A DNA stretch of 39,538 nucleotides from Nostoc linckia z4 (GTDB lineage: Bacteria > Cyanobacteriota > Cyanobacteriia > Cyanobacteriales > Nostocaceae): assembly GCF_002608075.1 (NCBI RefSeq), contig NZ_LAHA01000002.1:1-39538 (forward strand), written 5' to 3'. Position numbers and translations under genes: made by a program. Each line of letters starts with the position of its first letter. Positions within the stretch are counted from its first letter, which is position 1. A model generated the notes under the pieces. That model saw only the letters and a program-made list of their open reading frames with translations. It was not told the origin of the DNA and did no database searches. Positions 9,006-16,480 of the stretch are shown piece by piece.

Positions 9006-10964
9006 ATGCTGATTTGCCCTCAGTGTAAATTTGAAAACCCTAATACCAACAAATTTTGTCAAAAATGTGGCACGTCCCTGACTCATAAAGTCTGTCCTGA
9101 ATGCAGTACCGATGTTCCAGTGAATGCGCTACGCTGTCACAACTGTGGTACGGAATGTGGAACAGTATTTTGGGCAATTATTACTCAAGAAACAACTGAA
9201 GATCGGGGAGATGGGGAAGCAGGGGAAGTAAATTTTCCCTTATCTTTCTCATCCTCCTCATCCCCCTCATCTCCTCCACCTGCTACTTTGGAAATGACAT
9301 CAGGCTCCTATTTAGATTCTCAGGAGCGCTACCAATTGTTAGAATCCCTGCCTTGTCTAGAAAATATTACAGAGGTAGAGGCCAGGGTTTTAGACTGTCA
9401 ACCGTATCAAATATCACCTATTGAAGCAATATTAGGAAATCAGCAATCGGATGTGGTAACGCCATCAGTGGCTGCAAATGCAATTCCCAGTGTTGCTAAA
9501 CTTTACATTGCTTTACAATACCAAGACCACCCAGGAATACCACCGATTCACGATGCATGGCAGCAAGGAGATAAACAGGTAATAGTAATCCAAGACCGCT
9601 CGAATTGGCAGCTTTTACTTGATTCGTGGCAAGAAGAAACAACGAGTTCGTTAAAGATTTTACACTGGTGTTATCAAATGACCCTACTTTGGTCAGTATT
9701 GGAACCAGTGAATTGTCGTCAAAGTTTATTGGAATTGTCGAATTTGCGATTGGATGAAGATCAAACGCTGGCGCTACAAAGATTGTATGTAGATTCACTG
9801 AATAATCAGGAAGATGACCAAAGTCTATCTGTGAGTTCAGAACAACCGTTAAATATCCAAGCTTTGGGGCGGGTTTGGCAAACGCTATTTAGACAAACTC
9901 AACGCACTCAATTTGGTTCAGTGGTGCAGATGTTAGGGGATTTGGAGGCAGGTAAAATTGAAACTATTGCACAGTTGCGATCGCGTTTGCAGGAAATTTC
10001 CGTAGAACTAGAAGCACTAGGAAGTGGAACTTTGCCCCCAGTACAGGAGAAACATACTGTTGTGCCTACTATTGTGCAATCAGAAGACCCAGAAGATATC
10101 ATTAGTAAAACTGATGATATGCCAACCGTCGTGCTGGCAATGCAGTTAAGTAGTTTAGAAGATGCAGGACGCACAGATGTTGGGCGTCAACGCCATCATA
10201 ACGAAGACTACTTTGGTATTGAAACCAAAATTGAAAAGTTGGAGTTGCCCAAAACTCGAATTTTGCAAGGGCATGGTTTGTACATTCTCTGTGATGGGAT
10301 GGGCGGACACGCTGGCGGCGAGGTAGCCAGTGAATTAGCAGTCAACACTCTCAGGCAATATTTTCAAGAACATTGGACTCCCAATCAACTGCCAACAGAA
10401 AATAGCATTCGTGAGGCAGTTTATTTAGCTAATGACGCGATTTACAAGCTCAATCAACAAGATGCTCGTTCTGGAGTTGGGCGTATGGGCACAACTCTGG
10501 TCATGCTTTTAATTCAAGACACCCAAGCAGCAGTCGCTCATGTGGGAGATAGTCGTCTGTATCGCGTGACGCGCAAGCAGGGATTAGAACAAGTCACAAT
10601 AGATCACGAAGTCGGGCAACGGGAAATTACCAGGGGAGTGGAAGCAAGTATAGCTTACGCTCGGCCTGATGCCTACCAACTCACCCAAGCCTTGGGGCCA
10701 CGTGATGAAAACTCCATTAATCCCGATGTGGGGTTTTTCGAGATCAATGAAGATACCCTTCTAGTATTGGCATCAGACGGTTTATCAGATAACGATCTCC
10801 TAGAAACCCATTGGCAAACTCACCTGGAACCGTTACTGAGTTCTAGCGCCAACTTAGAACGCGGCGTTACAGACTTAATCGATTTGGCGAACCAACACAA
10901 TGGTCACGATAATATTACTGCTATACTGATTCGGGCAAAAGTGCGTCCAAATCTTGAAAGTTAA
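9006..10964 (+). CDS. PP2C-family Ser/Thr phosphatase with N-terminal zinc ribbons
   Basis: This is a 652-residue protein. Residues 1-51 hold cysteine pairs of a double zinc ribbon (C4/C7, C18/C21, C30/C33, C44/C47). A low-complexity Ser/Pro stretch follows near 80-96, then a middle region without a family I can name. Residues from about 385 to 648 form a PP2C domain with the metal-binding motifs: RHHNED, CDGMGGHAGGE, GTTLVM, GDSRLY, ASDGLSD and GHDN. PP2C enzymes remove phosphate from Ser/Thr with two metal ions. The next gene is an FHA/Ser-Thr kinase on the same strand, so the two probably act on common substrates. The start ATG has AAGGAA about 11 bases upstream. Confidence 0.92.
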   Translation: MLICPQCKFENPNTNKFCQKCGTSLTHKVCPECSTDVPVNALRCHNCGTECGTVFWAIITQETTEDRGDGEAGEVNFPLSFSSSSSPSSPPPATLEMTSGSYLDSQERYQLLESLPCLENITEVEARVLDCQPYQISPIEAILGNQQSDVVTPSVAANAIPSVAKLYIALQYQDHPGIPPIHDAWQQGDKQVIVIQDRSNWQLLLDSWQEETTSSLKILHWCYQMTLLWSVLEPVNCRQSLLELSNLRLDEDQTLALQRLYVDSLNNQEDDQSLSVSSEQPLNIQALGRVWQTLFRQTQRTQFGSVVQMLGDLEAGKIETIAQLRSRLQEISVELEALGSGTLPPVQEKHTVVPTIVQSEDPEDIISKTDDMPTVVLAMQLSSLEDAGRTDVGRQRHHNEDYFGIETKIEKLELPKTRILQGHGLYILCDGMGGHAGGEVASELAVNTLRQYFQEHWTPNQLPTENSIREAVYLANDAIYKLNQQDARSGVGRMGTTLVMLLIQDTQAAVAHVGDSRLYRVTRKQGLEQVTIDHEVGQREITRGVEASIAYARPDAYQLTQALGPRDENSINPDVGFFEINEDTLLVLASDGLSDNDLLETHWQTHLEPLLSSSANLERGVTDLIDLANQHNGHDNITAILIRAKVRPNLES

Positions 10965-10970
10965 ACATTA

Positions 10971-11010
10971 ATGGGGCATGGGGCATGGGGCATTGGGCAT
11001 GGGGCATGGG
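10971..11010. repeat. GGGGCAT heptamer array
   Basis: Several GGGGCAT/TGGGCAT units directly follow the phosphatase stop. Related GGGCATG tracts occur near 30230 and 38194. Confidence 0.8.
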
Positions 11011-11013
11011 AAC

Positions 11014-11087
11014 GGGACAAGGTAGCAATCTTTCTCTCCGAAGTTCCGATCAGAGGAAACCTCCGCTCAGACTTCTCTCCTTGTCTA
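11014..11087. repeat. Interspersed hairpin element, copy A
   Basis: The copy reads ACAAGGTAGCAATCTTTCT, CTCCGAAGTTC, a partly decayed left arm, an AAA loop, and CCTCCGCTCAGACTTC. Copies B (32978-33052) and C (reversed, 35815-35888) share the layout, and copy C keeps a perfect stem. This copy separates the phosphatase and kinase genes and could attenuate read-through. Confidence 0.8.
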
Positions 11088-11175
11088 CCCCCTCTCCTTG
11101 TCTCCCCATCTCCCCACCTCCCTCATCTTCTTCATTTCCCCCTACTCCCTAATCCCTTACCTCAAAGGTTGTATT

Positions 11176-12459
11176 GTGGTTACTCTGACCCTGTTAGAAC
11201 CGCAACAGAAAACGCCGCTCCATCAGTGGTGCTTTGAAAACTCTTCCATAATTCGCATTGGTCGAGCAGCAGACAATCACGTTGTTTTAACTGATAGTTT
11301 GGTTTCTCGGCATCATCTGGAACTAAGACAAGTTGATTCTGCTAGCAATGGTGATACTTGGCAATTAATTAGTCAGGGTACAAACGGAACTTTCCTCAAT
11401 GGTGTCCTGGTAATTCAAAGCCTTCTACCAGACAATTCTATTTTGCAACTCGCCCAGGGAGGCCCAATACTACTATTTCAAATTCGGGAGCTAAAATCAC
11501 CGGATGTTTCGTTATCCTGGCAAGAGACACAAGAAACGCCAGAAAATGCATTTCCAACAGTCTCCTCAGCCAGAAATCCTGGGATTGTATCTTACACCTG
11601 CACCCATGAAGGTAATTCCCCAAATAATTTGTTTTGTATCCACTGCGGTCAACCGTTGTCAGTGCAACAAACGATTCGCCATTATCAGGTGTTGCGGACT
11701 CTAGGACAAGGAGGTATGGGTACTACCTATCTGGCTTGGGATGCGGCGGGTTTAATTGCGGGTACGCCACAACTGTTGGTGTTGAAGCAAATGAATGCTG
11801 ATATGGTGAGAATCGCCAAAGCTCAAGAATTATTCGAGCGTGAGGCGTACACTCTCAAATCTCTTAAGCATCCTGGAATTCCCAAGTATTATGATTTTTT
11901 TGTGGAAGGTGGAAAAAAATACTTGGCAATGGAATTAATCCACGGACAAGATTTAGAAAAACGTGTTTCCACCACTGGCCCAGTAACCCCAGCCCAAGCC
12001 ATCGCTTGGATGAGCCAAACATGCGATATCTTAGACTATCTTCATAGTCAAGATCCTCCACTCATCCACCGCGATATTAAACCCGCTAACTTGATGGTGC
12101 GGAATTTTCAAAATCGCATAGTGGTGCTGGATTTTGGTGCAGTTAAAGAAATAGGCACAGCACCAGGTACTCGTATTGGCGCAGAAGGTTACTGCGCTCC
12201 CGAACAAGAACGAGGACAACCTTTGACGCAATCTGATTTATATGCAATTGGGCCAACACTGATTTTTCTGCTCACCAGCGAAAATCCCTTCAAGTATTAC
12301 CGCCAACGGGGGCGACACTTCAGGTTTGATGTGGCAAAAGTTCCCACCATTAGTCCCCAATTGAGAGATGTTATCGATCGCGTTACCGAACCATTGCCAC
12401 GCGATCGCTATCAGACTGCTCAGGAATTAGCTGCGGCTCTAGCTGCTTGTAAAGCTTAG
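11176..12459 (+). CDS. FHA-domain Ser/Thr protein kinase with zinc ribbon
   Basis: I chose GTG 11176, seven bases after AAAGG, giving 427 residues. The open frame upstream only translates repeat DNA. An FHA domain (about 4-105, IGR at 28-30, SRHH at 44-47, GTNGTFLNG) reads phosphothreonine. A short Cys pattern, CTHEGNSPNNLFCIHCG, near 141-160 suggests a zinc ribbon. The kinase domain (about 170-425) has GQGGMG, Lys204 in VLKQM, HRD at 298-300 with HRDIKPANL, DFG at 319-321, and an APE-like CAPEQE. All catalytic residues are present, so it should be active. It follows the PP2C phosphatase, making a plausible kinase/phosphatase switch. It has no transmembrane segment, so it is cytosolic. Confidence 0.9.
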   Translation: MVTLTLLEPQQKTPLHQWCFENSSIIRIGRAADNHVVLTDSLVSRHHLELRQVDSASNGDTWQLISQGTNGTFLNGVLVIQSLLPDNSILQLAQGGPILLFQIRELKSPDVSLSWQETQETPENAFPTVSSARNPGIVSYTCTHEGNSPNNLFCIHCGQPLSVQQTIRHYQVLRTLGQGGMGTTYLAWDAAGLIAGTPQLLVLKQMNADMVRIAKAQELFEREAYTLKSLKHPGIPKYYDFFVEGGKKYLAMELIHGQDLEKRVSTTGPVTPAQAIAWMSQTCDILDYLHSQDPPLIHRDIKPANLMVRNFQNRIVVLDFGAVKEIGTAPGTRIGAEGYCAPEQERGQPLTQSDLYAIGPTLIFLLTSENPFKYYRQRGRHFRFDVAKVPTISPQLRDVIDRVTEPLPRDRYQTAQELAAALAACKA

Positions 12460-12581
12460 AAAATTGGCAGATAGGGAGGTGGGGAGATGGGGAGACAAGA
12501 CGGATGAGGGAAATGAGGGAGATAACGGAGAATAACTCTTAACTCCTCACTCAGCACTCTCAATGCCCCATGCCCGATTCC

Positions 12582-12800
12582 CTATTCTTCATCCCAAGCT
12601 TCCACAGCTAGCAATTCGCTAATTGGGTCTTGCATACTAAAGCCAAAGTCCAATAGTTCTTGTTTCCAGTGCTGCCAATCGTTGCCGTAGAGCAAAGCGA
12701 TTTTCCAGATACTATCGCTTGGCTTGATAATATTCGATTCTATGAGTGATTGCACGTTACGCTGCAATTTCACCATTGGGTGAATTACTTGCTGAGTCAT
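12582..12800 (-). CDS. Small conserved cyanobacterial protein, DUF4327-like
   Basis: A 72-residue acidic protein with no signal peptide or membrane segment. Its layout (HPMVKLQRNVQSLIES, a central W/Y-rich helix, DPISELL, an AWDEE end) resembles DUF4327 small cyanobacterial proteins as I remember them, but the match is partial. It starts at an ATG and lies convergent to the kinase gene, with a short repeat-rich spacer. Function unknown. A domain search would settle the family. Confidence 0.65.
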   Translation of the reverse strand: MTQQVIHPMVKLQRNVQSLIESNIIKPSDSIWKIALLYGNDWQHWKQELLDFGFSMQDPISELLAVEAWDEE

Positions 12801-13741
12801 AACCTCGATTGAATTCAGATTTTGTTTGGTAAATGCTTAATTAAAACTGCTTTCCATTCTGCAATTGTTGCCGGCTCGTAGAGTGGTGTAATTTGGTAAA
12901 GCTAGTCTTAACTTTCTAACTATACCATAACAAACTCTACTCAATTACTGGAAAATTGATTTTTGTACGGTAATCACCACCAGAAGGCTTTAATTGTGCT
13001 AAGCACTCCTTCAACTTCTTACATAAACCCACTAAGGGTTAAAGTATGAGGTGGGTAAAGTATAAGGGAACTCCAAAAAATAAACAACAGCTTTAGGTAG
13101 TTGGTTGTTGACTGTGAACTGTCAACAGCCAACAGTCTTCTATAGAATGTTTTCTTGGAATTCCTTAGGTAGAAAAGCTCGCCTGAGTCAGGGCGATTCG
13201 GAAAAGTTTATTTGTTTTAGTCACAAAAAACAAATGCGTTTGTCGAATTAACGATAGAACACAGGCTAATTTGCAAGTTTTTGACTGATTATGAAGTTTG
13301 CAATTGAGTAGGAATGTCTACTCTTTATATTTCTTTAAACGTTATTTACAATATCGCAAACATCCGTAAGTTAAGCATGTTTATCGCAAATCTTTATATA
13401 ATTTTAATCTTTTGGCCAGAGAATAAAACTTCTAAGGGACTTTCAACTAAAGAAGACTGTTCGCTGTTGACTGTGAAGCGTCAACAGTCAACCACGTAAA
13501 GTTCTAAAGTTGCTGTGTTTAGGTGCTGTAGAGGATTTTGCTTTGAAGGTGAGGGGGCGCGCTGGATTAAATTCTTCACACAGCATTGACATACCACAAA
13601 CCCCCATCAGATTGAGAGTCAGGTTTTGAATTTTGTGTGAAAAATTTATAGCCAAGATGTTAGTTTCTGTTGAACAGGTGGGTATCCTCATAGCGGGAGG
13701 TTTGCTGATACCTAAGTATTTACCGCAGCAAATATTAAGAC
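12801..13741. other. Long intergenic region with GTTGAC inverted repeats
   Basis: This 941-bp stretch has no convincing gene. It holds two related stem-loops. In one, TTGTTGAC at 13105-13112 pairs with GTCAACAG at 13121-13128, with one mismatch. In the other, CTGTTGAC at 13464-13471 pairs perfectly with GTCAACAG at 13480-13487. Both have 8-nt loops. The AGTCAAC heptamer in them also occurs at 38268-38295. A weak minus-strand ORF ends at 13488. Confidence 0.7.
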
Positions 13742-14170
13742 ATGCCAGGTAAAGGAGAAGAATATTTAACTACCCGCAAAAAGCAGATTGAGCGGCGACA
13801 AAGGATTTTAACGATGGTGTCAATAGCGTCGTTTATGGGTTCTATGCTATTTTCAACTATTCCGTCAATTCAACAGGCTCTTCAAAGTCCCAAGCCAGTA
13901 GCTGCGTCTGTTTCTCCTGAATCTTTGTTACAGCAGCAGGCGAAGGGCTACGAGTTGGTATTACAACGGGAACCAGAAAACCAACTTGCTTTAGAAAAAC
14001 TGTCTGTGTTGCGGTTGAAATTGAACGATCCTAAAGGTGCGATGAAACCTTTAGAAAAACTAGTGAAATTGCACCCCGAACGGCAAGATTACAAAACTGT
14101 ATTAGAGCAGATTAAGAAGCAAGAGGGGAAGGGCGATTCCCAGACAAATAACGAGCCGAAGTCTAATTAA
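13742..14170 (+). CDS. Membrane-anchored TPR-like protein
   Basis: A 142-residue protein. A basic N-terminus (RKKQIERRQR) precedes one hydrophobic segment at about 23-42, so it is probably a single-pass inner or thylakoid membrane protein. Residues 60-130 form one to two tetratricopeptide-like repeats (GYELVLQREPENQLALEKL, then PKGAMKPLEKLVKLHPERQ), typical of protein-protein contact. A Lys/Gln/Asn-rich tail ends the chain. Small TPR proteins like this are common in filamentous cyanobacteria, and the partner is not evident. A truncated second copy of its 3' end follows immediately. Confidence 0.8.
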   Translation: MPGKGEEYLTTRKKQIERRQRILTMVSIASFMGSMLFSTIPSIQQALQSPKPVAASVSPESLLQQQAKGYELVLQREPENQLALEKLSVLRLKLNDPKGAMKPLEKLVKLHPERQDYKTVLEQIKKQEGKGDSQTNNEPKSN

Positions 14171-14172
14171 TA

Positions 14173-14283
14173 AAGGGTGCGATCGCCCTGATGGAGAGGT
14201 TGGTGAAATTGCATCCTAACAGGCAGGATTATCAGACTGTGTTGGTGGATGTGAAGAAGAGGGTGGCGGAAGGAGCAAAGTAA
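14173..14283 (+). pseudogene. Duplicated 3' tail of the TPR-like gene
   Basis: Three bases after the stop of the TPR gene, a 36-codon open stretch encodes KGAIALMERLVKLHPNRQ, DYQTVLVDVKKR and VAEGAK, then TAA. It is clearly related to the KGAMKPLEKLVKLHPERQ tail of the preceding protein. It lacks the membrane segment and the first repeat. ATG 14191 could give a 30-residue peptide without a good ribosome site. I read it as a remnant of a partial tandem duplication. Confidence 0.75.
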
Positions 14284-14342
14284 AAGAAAATCTACAGCAG
14301 TTTGATAATTTTTTAAATTAATTAATATATTTGGAGGGACAA

Positions 14343-16178
14343 ATGCTAACACAAGAACAAATACAAGAATGCCAATCTAATTTTAACCTTAGTTATCATG
14401 TCAATTTCGCCCATATCTGTCAGGAATTAGTGGGATTAGAAAATAAAGATGTGCTTGAAGTAGGGGGAAGTTTACCTCCTGATTTTGTTTTTGACTATCT
14501 CGGTGTGAAATCATGGACAGGAATTGAAACCCCGGATTATGAAAAATCACTACAAGAAACCGGAGGAATAACTCACACAGGCACAATTATTAAAGATATT
14601 AAAAATATTTCTGATTACAAGTTTAATAATAGACCACCAACCAGATATAACTTTTATCTAGAAAATATTGAAGATTTACCCGAAGAATATTATCAGAAAT
14701 ACGATTTAATTTTTTCCATTGCGACTTTTGAGCATATTCATAAATTACCATTAGCTTTGGATAAAATGTTTCTGGCTCTTAAACCAGGAGGCAAATTATT
14801 TTCAATGTTTTCACCCATCTGGTCTGCTTATGATGGACATCATTTACCTAATCTTGTTGATCAACAAGGGAGAAAGTTCCATTTTGGTGACTCTCCCATA
14901 CCTCCTTGGGGTCATCTCTTAATGACTCCACCAGAAATGTATAAATATCTATGCCAATTTACTGACATAGAAACTGCGAATTTAATGGTTTATTATATTT
15001 ACCATTCACCTCATATTAATCGCTTATTTACAGAAGATTATTTAGCATATATTAATCAAAGTTCTTTTGCAATTGATAAAATTGATCTAATTTTTATGCA
15101 TCCTATAGAATTAGAAGCAAAAATTAAATTAGAACACTTGTATCCGGGAAGAAAATATTTTCAAAACAATGGTATATTATTAATTGCTAGTAAGCAAAAA
15201 AATAAAATAATTAATTTGGAACAACAAAAGTTTGATAATAAAAATGAAGAAATTGGCACTATGGATAATTCTGAGCCATTGGCACCATCAAAATTAATTT
15301 GTGTGGATTTAGGATGTGGAACTCATAAAGAAGAAGGTTTTATAGGAGTTGATGTTATTGCTGGTCATCAAGTTGATGTTATTGCTGATTTAAATGGTAA
15401 TTTTCCATTTCCTGATAATAGTGTTGATTTTATCAAAGCACATGATTTTATTGAGCATCTACCTGATAGGATTCATACCATGAACGAAATATGGAGAATC
15501 TGTAAACCAGATGCAATAATTGACATTAGTGTACCATCAACAGATGGAAGGGGAGCATTTCAAGATCCTACCCATGTCAGTTTTTGGAATATTAATTCTT
15601 TTATGTATTATTGCAAAGAATTTCCTCTTTATTTAGCAGGTTGTCAAAGTCATTATGGTTTTAAGGGGGAATTTAGTATTGTTAGCATTGAAGAAAAACA
15701 GTCGGCACATCAAGTTATTCACGTTCATGCTGTACTAAAAGCAATAAAATCAGAAGAAACCAGTTATCAACTAAATTTTAAAGATATAAATTTAATAATA
15801 TTTCCCGATTGGAATCAATCCATAAATATAATATTTGAACAGATGATAAATGTATGCCAAGCCATTATTGATCACCCCAAAAATAGTGATATTACTTTAC
15901 TTATTGATACTCAAAAGACCAATCTTGAAGACGCACAATTTTTATTAGCAGATGTTTTAATTAACCTTTGCTATGATAAGAATACAGGAATTAATAATGA
16001 TAAATTCCCAGAATTTAATTTACTAAATATCCATTCAACGGATGAATATAAAGGTTTGTTACCAGTTTTGTCCTCTAGAATTGTTTTAGAGCATGAAAAC
16101 AAAGAATTTATTAATCAAACAGGATTAGAACAGTTACCTTCTTGCACTTTAGAAGAATTCCAAAACGCTTCACATTAA
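14343..16178 (+). CDS. Two-domain SAM-dependent methyltransferase with C-terminal glycosyltransferase-linked module
   Basis: From the ATG after a strong GGAGGG (14333-14338) the protein has 611 residues. The first methyltransferase-like domain (about 30-190) has DVLEVGGS as motif I and ATFEHIHKLPLALD plus LKPGGKLF later on. A second one (about 315-470) has VDLGCGTHKEEGFIGVD, HDFIEHLPDR and a DPTHVSFW motif known in cluster-associated methyltransferases. The last 130 residues (from about 478) are a module shared with the giant glycosyltransferase downstream. A role in methylating a glycan or its precursor is likely from context. The gene is AT-rich and lacks HIP1 sites, unlike its flanks, which suggests transfer. 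Confidence 0.82.
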   Translation: MLTQEQIQECQSNFNLSYHVNFAHICQELVGLENKDVLEVGGSLPPDFVFDYLGVKSWTGIETPDYEKSLQETGGITHTGTIIKDIKNISDYKFNNRPPTRYNFYLENIEDLPEEYYQKYDLIFSIATFEHIHKLPLALDKMFLALKPGGKLFSMFSPIWSAYDGHHLPNLVDQQGRKFHFGDSPIPPWGHLLMTPPEMYKYLCQFTDIETANLMVYYIYHSPHINRLFTEDYLAYINQSSFAIDKIDLIFMHPIELEAKIKLEHLYPGRKYFQNNGILLIASKQKNKIINLEQQKFDNKNEEIGTMDNSEPLAPSKLICVDLGCGTHKEEGFIGVDVIAGHQVDVIADLNGNFPFPDNSVDFIKAHDFIEHLPDRIHTMNEIWRICKPDAIIDISVPSTDGRGAFQDPTHVSFWNINSFMYYCKEFPLYLAGCQSHYGFKGEFSIVSIEEKQSAHQVIHVHAVLKAIKSEETSYQLNFKDINLIIFPDWNQSINIIFEQMINVCQAIIDHPKNSDITLLIDTQKTNLEDAQFLLADVLINLCYDKNTGINNDKFPEFNLLNIHSTDEYKGLLPVLSSRIVLEHENKEFINQTGLEQLPSCTLEEFQNASH

Positions 16179-16185
16179 TATAAAT

Positions 16186-16467
16186 CAGTGTGCTGAATTT
16201 GCCTTATCTAAAGTAAAGTATCAGGGATTTATCATTTTTGATAACACAGACGATCACAGATACGCAGAAGGTGTTAAAAAAATACTAGAATCTGGATTTA
16301 TAAGGATTGATTTTTATGGAATGATTCCCAGCTATCTTTATAAAAACTGCACTTCCATCTTCTTTAAAGATATTAAGCTGTTATCAAGAGGGGGATTACC
16401 TAGTGAAAAACGTTCTTGTTTAGGAAGATCCTGTTTTCAGATTACCAGTCCTGTAATTGCAATTTAA
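16186..16467 (+). pseudogene. C-terminal remnant of a methyltransferase (Methyltransf_24-like)
   Basis: A frame open from upstream to the TAA at 16465-16467 encodes QCAEFALSKVKYQGFIIFDN, then GVKKILESGFIRIDFYGM, and YKNCTSIFF further on. That succession (a 'GGIIILDN' strand, then 'GF-R-DFYG', then 'CTSIFF') resembles the end of class I methyltransferases that methylate sugars or glycan intermediates. There is no start codon near its beginning and the SAM-binding N-terminus is missing, so it is a broken gene. It fills the 302-bp gap between two glycosylation genes, suggesting the cluster once held one more methyltransferase. Confidence 0.7.
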
Positions 16468-16480
16468 GAAGTAAAAGTTT

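Noticed and set aside
11098..11175. N-terminal extension of the FHA kinase from a TTG at 11098
   Set aside because: Those 26 codons lie in C/T-rich repeat DNA; GTG 11176 has a ribosome site and fits the FHA domain.
13314..13499. A 61-residue plus-strand ORF with an AGGA close to its ATG
   Set aside because: It ends inside a GTCAACAG repeat hairpin, has AT-driven composition (Ile, Asn, Leu) and resembles nothing I know.
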